A DNA stretch of 17,989 nucleotides from DAOTTW01 sp034437615 (GCA_034437615.1 DAOTTW010000305.1:1-17989); one strand, 5' to 3'. Positions 1 to 7,121 are shown, counted from the first letter of the stretch. Notes: generated by a model not told the origin, from the sequence alone. Program-made: numbers and translations.

Positions 1-2
1 GC

Positions 3-452
3 TACCTGGAAGTCACCGACCTGGGCGAGACAGCAGGCGGCCCTTACGTCATGCGCCTGCCGGATGTCAGCCGCGAATCGGATGTGATGGTGATCCTCAA
101 ATCAAGCAGCAGCGGCGCGAATGCAACGTTTTTGGATGGCCCAGCAGATATTGCCATCGAGATCGTATCCCCTGGCAGCACGAAGACTGATTACGGTGAT
201 AAACACGAAGAATACGAAACAGGTGGCGTCAAAGAATACTGGTTGATTGACCCTCGGCGTGAAGTCTGTCATTTCTACCGCATGACTGACGATGGCAGCT
301 ATACGACCGTTCAGCCCGACGCGGATGGCAACCTAAGGACACCGCTACTACCAAAGTTCGTGTTGCATGTCCCGACACTCTGGCGCGAGCAGTTGCCGAA
401 ATCCCGCGAAATCAACAACGCTGTAGACCGCATGTTAAAGGCTGACGAGTGA
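3..452 (+). CDS. Uma2 family endonuclease-like protein (3' part, 5' end outside window)
   Basis: The open frame enters from the left edge (first full codon at 3) and ends at TGA 450-452, so the N-terminus is missing. The visible part carries the core of the Uma2 (DUF820) family, a PD-(D/E)XK nuclease-fold family: a D-x-A-x-E-I-V-S-P block, then D-Y-G-D-K, then Y-E-T-G-G-V-K-E-Y-W-L-I-D-P. In the family the Asp, Glu and Lys of these blocks form the putative metal site, and all are present here. The family's cellular role is unproven; copies are expanded in Cyanobacteria and Chloroflexota. The 92-nt gap to the next gene holds a weak promoter, so it probably is not in an operon with it. The internal ATG at 51 is not the true start, because homologous sequence continues upstream of it. 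Confidence 0.85.
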   Translation, partial: YLEVTDLGETAGGPYVMRLPDVSRESDVMVILKSSSSGANATFLDGPADIAIEIVSPGSTKTDYGDKHEEYETGGVKEYWLIDPRREVCHFYRMTDDGSYTTVQPDADGNLRTPLLPKFVLHVPTLWREQLPKSREINNAVDRMLKADE

Positions 453-476
453 TGGCTCAACGCGCTTATCATCCCG

Positions 477-505
477 TTATCCCACAGGGGTATCTGCTGT
501 ATACT
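477..505 (+). promoter_or_regulatory. weak sigma70-like promoter before the DUF4177-like gene
   Basis: TATACT (500-505) is a good -10 box. Seventeen bases upstream TTATCC (477-482) is only a 3/6 match to TTGACA. It sits 39 nt before the start codon of the small gene at 545. The -10 is convincing; the -35 is not. Confidence 0.35.
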
Positions 506-544
506 ATGCGTACTTAGTCGCGCACGTACACAGGAGCATCGGCC

Positions 545-748
545 ATGCGCCAAAAATGGGAATACCTCATCGTATACGTCACGGATAGCAAGGTCGCTGA
601 AGACGGCACAGAAGTAGACACACACCTTGATGCAGATACTTATACGGATAAGCTGCAAACTTACGGTGAAGCAGGCTGGGAAATGGTCAGCTTCGTGTGG
701 GAAGCGGACGGCGCGAAGGTTGCTTTTAAGCGCCCCAAAGAGAAATAG
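545..748 (+). CDS. DUF4177-like small protein (67 aa)
   Basis: This small soluble protein has the layout of DUF4177 members: an N-terminal K-W-E-Y strand (residues 4-7), a helix, then G-E-A-G-W-E-M-V-S-F, and a C-terminal strand ending F-K-R-P. Family members are about 50-70 aa and have no established function. The start is well supported: AGGAG at 532-536 lies 8 nt before the ATG. It ends 8 nt before the next ATG, so it is likely co-transcribed with the SUMF1-fold gene. No signal peptide or membrane segment is visible. The family call rests on the W-E-Y and G-x-x-G-W-E patterns and could be wrong at the level of the exact family name. Confidence 0.72.
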   Translation: MRQKWEYLIVYVTDSKVAEDGTEVDTHLDADTYTDKLQTYGEAGWEMVSFVWEADGAKVAFKRPKEK

Positions 749-756
749 CACGGCCT

Positions 757-1515
757 ATGCCTGATATAGCCCCTATCGACGTTTGCAGCATCCCGACAGG
801 CGATCACACACTCGGCGATGCGCGTTACCCGTCCAGCCGCCCACAGCATACGGTGCACCTTGCCGCCTATCATATTGCGCAGGATGCCGTGACCAATCAT
901 CTATACGCTGAGTTCGTGCTGGATGGTGGCTATGATGACCCGCAATGGTGGACGGAATTGGGCCAGCGCTGGCTGAAAAGCAAACAGATCAATCAGCCGC
1001 ATTTCTGGAGCATCGAGCAATTCGGCCACCCTGAGCAGCCTGTCGTCGGCATAAGCTGGTATGAAGCATTGGCCTTTACACGTTGGCTAGCGCATCACAC
1101 GGGCCAGCCCTGGCGCTTGCCGACGGAGGCCGAATGGGAAGCCGCCGCGCAGGGCGCAGACACCAACTCTGGCCGCATCAACACCGCCGAACAGCTTCAT
1201 AGCCGCCCGTTACGCATTGATGAGCCGGATTACAGGCCGAATGTGTCGCGTTATGGTGCGCGGCATATGCTGGGCAATGTGTATGAGTGGTGCAGCACGC
1301 GCTGGGGCCATAACTGGCAATCGCTGGATTATCCGTATCCCTATGACCCCGACGACGGGCGCGAAGATTTAGATGGCAGCCATGCGCGTGTGATGCGCGG
1401 CGGTTCCTGGTTCGACCCGATACAGATGGCGCATCCGTCCTATCGAGCACGCTATCTGCCGGGGTCACGGGGTAGCAACATCGGCTTTCGGCTGTGCTAC
1501 ACGCCTGATGCATGA
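757..1515 (+). CDS. SUMF1/FGE-fold domain protein, lacks the FGE cysteine pair
   Basis: This 252-aa protein is essentially one formylglycine-generating-enzyme-like (SUMF1, C-type-lectin-related) domain. Hallmarks in order: P-V-V-G-I-S-W-Y-E-A-L-A-F (95-107), R-L-P-T-E-A-E-W-E (120-128), G-N-V-Y-E-W-C (173-179), R-G-G-S-W (214-218) and G-F-R-L-C (243-247). True FGE activates sulfatases through two cysteines shortly after R-G-G-S; the aligned positions here are D220 and A225. Only C10, C179 and C247 exist, so sulfatase-activating oxidase activity is unlikely. A binding, or EgtB-like non-oxidase, role is more likely. The first ATG after the upstream stop was taken as start; only a weak purine-rich AAGAGA stretch precedes it. 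It follows the small DUF4177-like gene by 8 nt, suggesting one transcript. Confidence 0.85.
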   Translation: MPDIAPIDVCSIPTGDHTLGDARYPSSRPQHTVHLAAYHIAQDAVTNHLYAEFVLDGGYDDPQWWTELGQRWLKSKQINQPHFWSIEQFGHPEQPVVGISWYEALAFTRWLAHHTGQPWRLPTEAEWEAAAQGADTNSGRINTAEQLHSRPLRIDEPDYRPNVSRYGARHMLGNVYEWCSTRWGHNWQSLDYPYPYDPDDGREDLDGSHARVMRGGSWFDPIQMAHPSYRARYLPGSRGSNIGFRLCYTPDA

Positions 1516-1531
1516 GCCAGTTGGCGTCCAG

Positions 1532-1560
1532 GCGGCATCAGCCGCATTATGGGTTTATTT
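1532..1560 (+). terminator. possible weak terminator after the SUMF1-fold gene
   Basis: A GCGGC-ATCA-GCCGC hairpin (1532-1545) is followed ten bases later by a T-rich run ending at 1560. It lies in the 58-bp gap between convergent genes, where a terminator is expected, but the T-tract is not directly attached to the stem. Confidence 0.25.
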
Positions 1561-1573
1561 GCGCCTTGCTGTA

Positions 1574-2641
1574 CTAGCCCTGCCCGTAAGTGTCATGATC
1601 GAGCGGCCACATCGGGCGTACATCCAATTCAAGGCTGCTGTGCAGTCCCATCTGATAACGGAAGAAACCAGCTGCCGCAATCATGGCGGCGTTATCGGTG
1701 CATAGGCTTAGTGGTGGGTAACGCACCGGCAGCGCGGTTTCCTTGCTCATTTTAGTGCGCAGCATTTGATTTGCACTGACGCCACCAGCCAGCAGGATTT
1801 CATGTGCGCCGTGTTTCCCGGCGGCGCGGGCGGCTTTTTCAACCAGAATATCCGTCACGGCATATTGAAAGCTGGCCGCGATGTCGTTCACCGATACGTC
1901 TGTGCGCAATTGCGAGCGTTTTTCAGCGCCACGCTTGCGCCGATTGCGACCTGTGGCGGGTTGTACGGTCACCTGGCGCATTACAGCCGTTTTGATGCCG
2001 GAAAAGCTAAAATCGAAGGTCTCATCACGCTTACCACGCGGAAATTCAAAGGCGCTGGCGTTGCCCATCTGCGCCGCTTGTTCGATGTGTGGGCCACCGG
2101 GGAAGGGCAATTGCAACAAGCGCCCGACCTTATCGAAGGCTTCGCCTGCGGCGTCGTCTAGCGTGCCGCCGAGCCGTTCATAGTCGCCATGATTGCGCAT
2201 CAGCAGCAATTCCGTGTGGCCACCGCTGACGATCATCACCAATGCCGGGAAATTCACGGGGCGAAAAGGTTGCGCCAGCCACAACGAATAGACGTGGCCT
2301 TCCAGGTGGTTGATACCAAGCAAGGGCTTATCGCTCATCAGTGCCAGCCCTTTTGCATAATTGACGCCGACCAGCAGCGAACCAGCTAGGCCCGGCCCTT
2401 GCGTGACGGCGATGGCGTCAATCTCTTGCAGCGTCACGCTCGCATCGCTCAGCGCTTGTTCCACGACGCCGCAGATGGCTTCCACATGGGCGCGTGATGC
2501 CAACTCAGGGTAGACGCCGCCATGTTGGGCGTGCAGGTCGATCTGTGAGGCGACGACGTTTGACAGCAGGGTTTTGCCGTCCACGACAACGGCGGCTGCG
2601 GTCTCGTCGCAGGATGATTCGATACCGAGTATGTGTGTCAT
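1574..2641 (-). CDS. tsaD: tRNA N6-adenosine threonylcarbamoyltransferase TsaD
   Basis: TsaD transfers the threonylcarbamoyl group from TC-AMP to A37 of ANN-decoding tRNAs, working with TsaB and TsaE in bacteria. The 355-aa protein shows the N-terminal G-I-E-S-S-C-D-E-T-A (6-15), the metal-binding H-L-E-G-H (H112, H116) and C-T-D-N-A-A-M (D316). Also present are Q-G-P-G-L-A-G-S-L-L-V-G and the ASKHA-fold glycine motifs. It is slightly longer than usual (about 335-340 aa) because of an Arg/Lys-rich insertion near residues 225-243. The start at 2641 was chosen over an in-frame ATG at 2677. The protein then begins right at the family's conserved N-terminus, and a strong promoter (-10 at 2680-2685) puts the +1 downstream of 2677. 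Neither tsaB nor tsaE is in the window. Confidence 0.96.
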   Translation of the reverse strand: MTHILGIESSCDETAAAVVVDGKTLLSNVVASQIDLHAQHGGVYPELASRAHVEAICGVVEQALSDASVTLQEIDAIAVTQGPGLAGSLLVGVNYAKGLALMSDKPLLGINHLEGHVYSLWLAQPFRPVNFPALVMIVSGGHTELLLMRNHGDYERLGGTLDDAAGEAFDKVGRLLQLPFPGGPHIEQAAQMGNASAFEFPRGKRDETFDFSFSGIKTAVMRQVTVQPATGRNRRKRGAEKRSQLRTDVSVNDIAASFQYAVTDILVEKAARAAGKHGAHEILLAGGVSANQMLRTKMSKETALPVRYPPLSLCTDNAAMIAAAGFFRYQMGLHSSLELDVRPMWPLDHDTYGQG

Positions 2642-2679
2642 AGGCTTCAGGGTGCTATTGCGTGCAGATATGTGCACTG

Positions 2680-2709
2680 ATTATAGGCTTGTATGCCTGT
2701 ACATGGCAA
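2680..2709 (-). promoter_or_regulatory. sigma70-type promoter of tsaD
   Basis: Reading the - strand, TTGCCA (2709-2704, 5/6 match) is separated by 18 nt from a perfect TATAAT (2685-2680). The expected +1 is near 2673, giving a leader of roughly 30 nt to the ATG at 2641. The rest of the 2710-2842 gap shows nothing clear. Confidence 0.65.
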
Positions 2710-2842
2710 ACCCGCTAGCCGTCGCTTGTGTATCGAATCCGCTTGAAACGTCGTGTCGGGGCGCAGCAGGTTTTCACAGGTCAAGCGTGGACGCTGTAAC
2801 CGATTGATTGCGGTGATGATGTGGCAAGGCCGTACAATTTGC

Positions 2843-2862
2843 GGGCAGGTCATGGCCTGCCC
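2843..2862. repeat. intergenic palindrome A (TAGGG-family hairpin, degenerate)
   Basis: GGGCAGG (2843-2849) pairs perfectly with CCTGCCC (2856-2862) across a 6-nt loop. It lies 18 nt beyond the stop of the sulfurtransferase gene on the - strand. No T-run follows on either strand, so it is not a canonical terminator. Its right arm (CTGCCCCT) resembles the arm of the other palindromes in this window. Confidence 0.6.
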
Positions 2863-2880
2863 CTCAAAACGTTGCAATGC

Positions 2881-3741
2881 TTACTTCTCGATGGGCACAC
2901 CGACGCTGTTGCCCCATTCCGTCCAGGAGCCGTCATAGTTGCGCACGTTGTCGAAGCCAAGCAGGTACTTCAGCACGAACCATGTGTGGCTGCTGCGCTC
3001 ACCGATGCGGCAATACGAAATCGTCTCGGCACCTGGCTGGAGGCCCTGACCATCGACGTAAATCTGGCGCAATTCGTCGGCGTTCTTGAAGGTGCCATCG
3101 TCATTGGCGGCGGTCTTCCAGGGGATGTTCTTCGCGCCAGGGATGTGACCACCGCGCACCGCGCCTTCTTGCGGGTAGCCTTCCATGTGCAGCTTCTCGC
3201 CGGTGAATTCCGCTGGGCTGCGCACGTCTACCAACTGGCCGTTTTGCTTGATGTGGTTCAGCACCTGCTCACGGAAGGCCCGTTCGGTGCTGTCGTCGCG
3301 TTCTGGGGCGTTGTATTGCGTTTCCGGGTAGCTAGGTACGTCTCGTGTCATCTCGCGGTTTTCGGCCTCCCACTTAGCGCGGCCACCGTCCATTACCTTC
3401 GCGTTCGTATGGCCGAAAAGCTGGAACACCCAGAAGGCATATGTGGCCCACCAGTTGTTCTTATCGCCATAGAAGACAACGGTGGTATCCGGTGTGATGC
3501 CGATGCGACGGGCCAGCGCTTCGAAGCCGTCTTTGCCCAGGTAATCACGTACTAGTGGGTCGTTCAGGTCTGATGTCCAATCGACCTCGACTGCGCTGGG
3601 GATGTGGCCAGACGGGTACAGCAAAGGGTCCTCGTTGGATTCTACAATGCGTACATTGGGGTCGTTGAGGTGTTCTGCGACCCAATCGGTTGTCACGAGT
3701 ACAGCGGGCTTGGCGTAACCGCGATTTGTGATGTCTGTCAT
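2881..3741 (-). CDS. thiosulfate/3-mercaptopyruvate sulfurtransferase (tandem rhodanese)
   Basis: This 286-aa protein has two rhodanese domains. The N-terminal one (about 10-130) is inactive-type and contains G-H-I-P-S-A-V and a D-G-G-R-x-K-W element. The C-terminal one (about 160-283) is catalytic and contains L-V-D-V-R-S-P-A-E-F, G-H-I-P-G-A-K-N-I-P-W and the persulfide-forming loop C-R-I-G-E-R with C244. The loop followed by S-S-H-T-W-F is typical of CysA/SseA-like thiosulfate sulfurtransferases, which move sulfane sulfur to cyanide or cellular thiols; the acceptor cannot be told from sequence. It is probably cytoplasmic, as no signal peptide is seen. ATG 3741 has AGGAG 8 nt upstream (3750-3754); an in-frame TTG one codon earlier is too close. 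An unusual set of CTTAT half-sites lies upstream. Confidence 0.95.
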   Translation of the reverse strand: MTDITNRGYAKPAVLVTTDWVAEHLNDPNVRIVESNEDPLLYPSGHIPSAVEVDWTSDLNDPLVRDYLGKDGFEALARRIGITPDTTVVFYGDKNNWWATYAFWVFQLFGHTNAKVMDGGRAKWEAENREMTRDVPSYPETQYNAPERDDSTERAFREQVLNHIKQNGQLVDVRSPAEFTGEKLHMEGYPQEGAVRGGHIPGAKNIPWKTAANDDGTFKNADELRQIYVDGQGLQPGAETISYCRIGERSSHTWFVLKYLLGFDNVRNYDGSWTEWGNSVGVPIEK

Positions 3742-3774
3742 CAATGTGTCTCCTTACCAGTGCTATAAATAAAA

Positions 3775-3801
3775 CTTATGGATGCCATAAGCGATGCTTA
3801 T
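3775..3801. promoter_or_regulatory. candidate operator upstream of the sulfurtransferase gene
   Basis: Two overlapping interrupted palindromes occur back to back: CTTATGG-ATG-CCATAAG (3775-3791) and ATAAGC-GAT-GCTTAT (3787-3801). They make three alternating CTTAT/ATAAG half-sites, 34-60 nt upstream of the sulfurtransferase ATG. This is an arrangement expected for a dimeric regulator. The regulator is unknown and no clear -10/-35 pair could be assigned here. Confidence 0.4.
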
Positions 3802-3892
3802 CCAGCAGCCTACCGTTTGACGCAGTGATTGACCAGCGTGCTTACGTTAAATTTGTATATAAATGACGTGATGCTTGGCGTGGGGCAATGTG

Positions 3893-3915
3893 AGGGGGGC
3901 ATGACCCGCCCCTAC
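3893..3915. repeat. intergenic palindrome B (degenerate TAGGG-family hairpin)
   Basis: AGGGG (3893-3897) pairs with CCCCT (3909-3913), followed by AC. The inside (CATGACCCG) looks like the right half of a longer palindrome whose left arm has lost bases. It sits about 35 nt past the lipA stop codon on the - strand. Confidence 0.5.
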
Positions 3916-3949
3916 ATTTACATTTTAGGTATTGGAACAGAACCAGCGC

Positions 3950-4924
3950 CTAATCACCTGCCTGATCGCGTTCGGCGTGCAGACGGAAATGATTCAGCTT
4001 GGAGAGTTCGCGTACCTGTTGATCGGCATGATAGCTACTGCGCACCAGCGGACCGCTTTCGACCCACTTGAAGCCCATTTCCAGGCCGATGCGCCGGAAT
4101 TCCTCGAACTCTTGTGGTGTGTAGTAGCGTTCAATCGGCAGGTGCTTCTTGCTCGGTTGCAGATATTGGCCAATGGTCAGGATGTCCACGCCGACCGCGA
4201 CTAAATCCTGCATGGTCGCAAGCACCTCGTCAAATGCCTCGCCTAAGCCGACCATGATGCCGCTTTTGGTCAGCACCAGCGGGTCCATTTGCTTGGCGTT
4301 ACGCAGCGTGTCGATGGCCCACTCGTAACTATCCTGTGGCTGCACCTGCTTGAACAGGCGCTTCACGGTCTCAACGTTGTGGTTGAGGATTTCGGGTTGT
4401 GCGTCCATGACGATTTTCAGCGCGGTCTCGCTGCCCTTGAAATCCGGGATCAGCACCTCGATGCTGCAACCGGGCTGCAATTGCCGGATGCGGCGAATCA
4501 CCATCGCGAAAATGGGCGCACCACCGTCGGGGCGGTCATCGCGGTTGACGCTTGTAATCACCACATGGCGCAGGTTCATGGCACGCACGCTCTGCGCGAT
4601 GCGGTTCGGCTCGGCCCAATCCAGCGGGCTAGGGCGGCCTGTTTTGATGTCGCAGAAGCCACAGGAGCGCGTGCAGGTATCGCCCATCATCAGGAAGGTA
4701 GCCGTGCCAGCGCCCCAGCATTCACCGATGTTGGGGCATTGCGCCTCTTCGCAGACGGTGTGTAGCTCTTTGCTGCGCATCAGTTCGCGCACGTTCTGGT
4801 AGGTCTCGCCGCTTGGGGCACGGACCTTAATCCAGGGTGGGCGGCGGCGCGGGTTTTTCGGGTCCGGTTGCCATTCCTGCGCGTCTGTTGTCGGAATGGT
4901 GTTGGGGTCTATGACATTGCTCAC
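3950..4924 (-). CDS. lipA: lipoyl synthase LipA
   Basis: LipA is a radical-SAM enzyme that inserts two sulfurs into protein-bound octanoyl groups to make lipoyl cofactors of 2-oxoacid dehydrogenases and GcvH. All ligands are visible in the 324-aa product. The auxiliary-cluster motif C-x4-C-x5-C is C58, C63, C69. The radical-SAM motif C-x3-C-x2-C is C84, C88, C91. The C-terminal R-S-S-Y-H-A (295-300) supplies the serine ligand. Length is normal. The start is GTG: GGAG (4933-4936) lies 8 nt before it and a promoter with a perfect -10 lies just upstream. Neither lipB nor lplA is adjacent, and the gene appears to be transcribed alone. Confidence 0.97.
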   Translation of the reverse strand: MSNVIDPNTIPTTDAQEWQPDPKNPRRRPPWIKVRAPSGETYQNVRELMRSKELHTVCEEAQCPNIGECWGAGTATFLMMGDTCTRSCGFCDIKTGRPSPLDWAEPNRIAQSVRAMNLRHVVITSVNRDDRPDGGAPIFAMVIRRIRQLQPGCSIEVLIPDFKGSETALKIVMDAQPEILNHNVETVKRLFKQVQPQDSYEWAIDTLRNAKQMDPLVLTKSGIMVGLGEAFDEVLATMQDLVAVGVDILTIGQYLQPSKKHLPIERYYTPQEFEEFRRIGLEMGFKWVESGPLVRSSYHADQQVRELSKLNHFRLHAERDQAGD

Positions 4925-4955
4925 AGCAGAAACTCCAGTCGTTTACGTGACGCCC

Positions 4956-4982
4956 ATTATACAAGCTGCCCGTGTTTTGCAA
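4956..4982 (-). promoter_or_regulatory. promoter of lipA
   Basis: On the - strand, TTGCAA (4982-4977, 4/6) is 15 nt from a perfect TATAAT (4961-4956). The expected +1 near 4949 would give a leader of about 25 nt containing the GGAG site. The spacer is short, so the exact -35 is uncertain. Confidence 0.55.
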
Positions 4983-5021
4983 GCATTAGAAGGCTTGTAT
5001 AGTCCATCCTACCAGAGTCCG

Positions 5022-5073
5022 AGGTAGCACCACAGAAAAACGTGGGCGGTGAAAATTGGTAGTCATTACGGCG
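5022..5073. repeat. 52-bp interspersed repeat, copy 1
   Basis: This stretch matches 17509-17560 in the same orientation at 45 of 52 positions without gaps, and all seven differences are transitions. It lies 23 nt past the stop codon of the TolB-like gene. It has no start codon or evident coding content, and nothing comparable was seen elsewhere in the window. Confidence 0.75.
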
Positions 5074-5096
5074 GCTGAGGCCAAGAATAGCATCCC

Positions 5097-6278
5097 TCAA
5101 GGTCTGTAGCCCCAGGCTGTGACGTGCGGTTGATCCAGCGCCGGAAATAAGCCTTCACTCAATTGCGTATACACACCCGATTGTGTGTTCAGCGCCAGTA
5201 GCAAATAGCCCTGATTATCCTCTGGGATGTTGGCGGCGAAGGCGATGTGTGTCCCCTGTGGTGACCAGACGAGGCGCGGTGGGTTCGGTGTGTGGTTGTT
5301 CGTGGCAAAATCACAATAGGCTGTGACCTGACGTGTGTCCATGTTTAGCACATGCAACACAGCCTGCCCGGTGTTGGCTTCCACGTTTGGGCCGAGCAAT
5401 TCCGTCACCCAGAAGGCCAGCTTATCGCCAGTCGGTGACCAGTAGAGGTCATCCGGGGCGTAGCCGCTGATGCGCACAGCGCCGTAGGTTGCGGATAAGA
5501 ACGTTACTTGCTGCGGGAGTGCGCTACCGGGCCGAATGATAAAAATTTCGCCACCTGCAATCGACGCTTGCGGATCATAGGCACCACGCCCGACGAACGC
5601 CAACGCGGACCCGTCGGGCGACCAGCGGCTTGCGTTGAAATAGGCTGTATCTTTTGCGAGGCGTACATGGCGCGTGCTGTCGTCACGGGCTGTCAGATCA
5701 ACGAGCATACGCCAGAAGCCGCTATTGGTGCCCGGCGCGGCATCCGGCACCGCGTCTTGCTGTTGCAGCGCGACGCCCCAGCGCCCGCCCGGTTGCACGG
5801 ACGTTACGCCCTGCACGGGTAGCGTCTCGCTGATGCCTGCGGCAGCATCAACCGATTTCAGGTAAGCGCGATGGTCCGGCGTCCAGATCAGCAGCGTGTC
5901 ATCGCTCCACCACTGCACATCCGACGCGCCGCTGACGATAGCTGAGCGCTGTGTGCCGTTTAAGCGCATCTGTGTGTACGTGCCAGTTTCGGGGTTCACA
6001 TACGTCAGCCAGCGTGCATCCGGCGACAGGCGGCAATTGCTGGTGCAGGGTGTTGTATCCGGCAAGGGGTAGCGCGTCGCCCGCTCGACATCGTATACCC
6101 ACAGCGCCTCGCTATCGAACGCCGTAAGAATGATACCGCCTGCCTCATAGGAGCCAAGCGGAAATTGAATACCGTTACCGGTGCAGACCGCTTGTACCTG
6201 CGTTTGGGCTTTGGCTGGCTGGCTGAGTAGCAAGAGCGCTACAGGTAGCAGCAGAACGAGCCATTTTCGCGTGAGCAT
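5097..6278 (-). CDS. secreted TolB-like beta-propeller protein
   Basis: The 393-aa product starts with a classical Sec signal peptide: M-L-T-R-K, a Leu-rich core, then A-K-A before Q-T-Q as a likely signal peptidase I site. The rest is made of WD40/PD40-type blades of the TolB/DPP-IV kind. Examples are R-L-S-P-D-A-R-W-L-T-Y, R-W-S-P-D-G-S-A-L-A-F, Y-W-S-P-T-G-D-K-L-A-F and V-W-S-P-Q-G-T-H-I-A-F. No peptidase domain or partner-binding motif is visible, so an extracytoplasmic binding or scaffold role is all that can be said. ATG 6278 was chosen because AGGAA (6288-6292) lies 9 nt upstream and the signal peptide starts there. The frame stays open to an ATG at 6332, but that extension is encoded by a 9-bp minisatellite. 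It lies about 100 nt downstream of the next - strand gene, perhaps in one transcript. Confidence 0.82.
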   Translation of the reverse strand: MLTRKWLVLLLPVALLLLSQPAKAQTQVQAVCTGNGIQFPLGSYEAGGIILTAFDSEALWVYDVERATRYPLPDTTPCTSNCRLSPDARWLTYVNPETGTYTQMRLNGTQRSAIVSGASDVQWWSDDTLLIWTPDHRAYLKSVDAAAGISETLPVQGVTSVQPGGRWGVALQQQDAVPDAAPGTNSGFWRMLVDLTARDDSTRHVRLAKDTAYFNASRWSPDGSALAFVGRGAYDPQASIAGGEIFIIRPGSALPQQVTFLSATYGAVRISGYAPDDLYWSPTGDKLAFWVTELLGPNVEANTGQAVLHVLNMDTRQVTAYCDFATNNHTPNPPRLVWSPQGTHIAFAANIPEDNQGYLLLALNTQSGVYTQLSEGLFPALDQPHVTAWGYRP

Positions 6279-6289
6279 TCGCATGATTT

Positions 6290-6343
6290 CCTGTATATCC
6301 TGTATGTCCTGTGTGCCATGTATGTCGTGCATGTCCTGTGTCG
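6290..6343. repeat. 9-bp minisatellite, six imperfect units
   Basis: Six adjacent 9-nt units resembling CCTGTATGT (+ strand) begin at 6290, 6299, 6308, 6317, 6326 and 6335. The unit is a multiple of three, so the frame upstream of the TolB-like start stays open. If translated it gives a T-Q-D/I-Q-D-like tripeptide repeat. The unit nearest the gene supplies the AGGAA ribosome-binding sequence. Confidence 0.8.
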
Positions 6344-6380
6344 CATCTGGATTGTCGTTGGTGGCAAGAGGATACAGGCT

Positions 6381-7121
6381 TCATGCGCCTGCGCCAATAC
6401 GCCAGATGTGCAGACGATTCGGCTGTTGCCCACCGCCATCATCCGCGATGTAGAGGTAACCCGCATGGCTCAGGCAATCCACAGGCTGATGTAACCCAAC
6501 GCCGGCGAATTCGCTCAGATGCTCTGTGGTCAGCAAGGCGTCATCCGCGTCTGTAATTGCATGGGTGTGGAGCAGATGCAGTGTGAGGCTATCGTAATCG
6601 TAGGGCAGGCCGTCGGCGTCCACTTGCGGCCCCGGCAGGGCATAGGCCAGGCGCAGACGCCGACACAACAGGCTTACATCCGGCGTCAGCGTGGCGATGG
6701 ACAACACGCGGCTTTCGCTGATGCCTAAGATTTGCATGGGCGTGATACCTGGTGGCAATGGCAGATGCGGCATGAGGGCCATCTTGTCAGCGATTGGCAG
6801 CGCGTACAGCCAATCTGCAAGCCGATCTGTTTCCCGTAAGCCCCGCAAGCGCGTCGCCGTTTTATCTAGTGGGTGTGGCGCACCTGGCGTTTGCGGCGCG
6901 ATTAAATCCGCTGGTAGATTTTGCGCGGGTGGTGCGCTCAGGATGTCCGGTGGCCACACACCACGATAACGCACCTGATGCCGTCGGTGTGCATCCTCAT
7001 CAAATTCACCCAACCACAGCACGCCCGCAGCGCTGATGCCCTGTAAATAAATGCCTTGTGTTAGGTCAAAGGATAAAACGTGTGGCTTTATGTTATGCAA
7101 TAGAGATTGTGGCATGGACAT
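6381..7121 (-). CDS. hypothetical protein, 246 aa
   Basis: This protein is not recognised. The frame is uninterrupted from ATG 7121 and codon use looks like its neighbours. No signal peptide or membrane helix is evident. The middle is rich in Pro and Leu. Near the C-terminus a stretch reading G-Y-L-Y-I-A-D-D-G-G-G, followed by L-H-I-W-R-I, resembles one NHL/beta-propeller blade, and the N-terminal G-V-L-W-L-G-E-F could be another strand. A degenerate propeller is therefore a guess. A second ATG two codons in (7115) is equally possible; only a short AGG lies upstream of either. It is followed on the same strand by the secreted propeller protein after about 100 nt, and the two may be functionally linked. 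Confidence 0.65.
   Translation of the reverse strand: MSMPQSLLHNIKPHVLSFDLTQGIYLQGISAAGVLWLGEFDEDAHRRHQVRYRGVWPPDILSAPPAQNLPADLIAPQTPGAPHPLDKTATRLRGLRETDRLADWLYALPIADKMALMPHLPLPPGITPMQILGISESRVLSIATLTPDVSLLCRRLRLAYALPGPQVDADGLPYDYDSLTLHLLHTHAITDADDALLTTEHLSEFAGVGLHQPVDCLSHAGYLYIADDGGGQQPNRLHIWRIGAGA

Noticed and set aside
1178..1513. A 111-codon frame on the - strand inside the SUMF1-fold gene
   Set aside because: Low-complexity His/Cys/Arg-rich translation typical of an antisense shadow.
1390..1515. Diversity-generating retroelement variable region at the 3' end of the SUMF1-fold gene
   Set aside because: This fold is a common DGR target, but there is no Asn-rich variable pattern, no template repeat and no reverse transcriptase in the window.
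2821..3555. A 244-aa open frame on the + strand opposite the sulfurtransferase
   Set aside because: It is the antisense shadow of a fully recognisable rhodanese gene and shows no protein family pattern.
4289..4802. Two open frames of 150-158 codons opposite lipA
   Set aside because: They are antisense to a complete LipA with all cysteine ligands; their content is only a by-product of its codon use.
6284..6332. Longer N-terminus for the TolB-like protein starting at 6332
   Set aside because: It would be encoded by the minisatellite and put 18 polar residues before a textbook signal peptide; the ribosome-binding site fits 6278.
6290..6343. Possible CRISPR-like repeat array
   Set aside because: Units are 9 bp, contiguous and imperfect with no spacers; it is a minisatellite. 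No CRISPR array was seen anywhere in the window.
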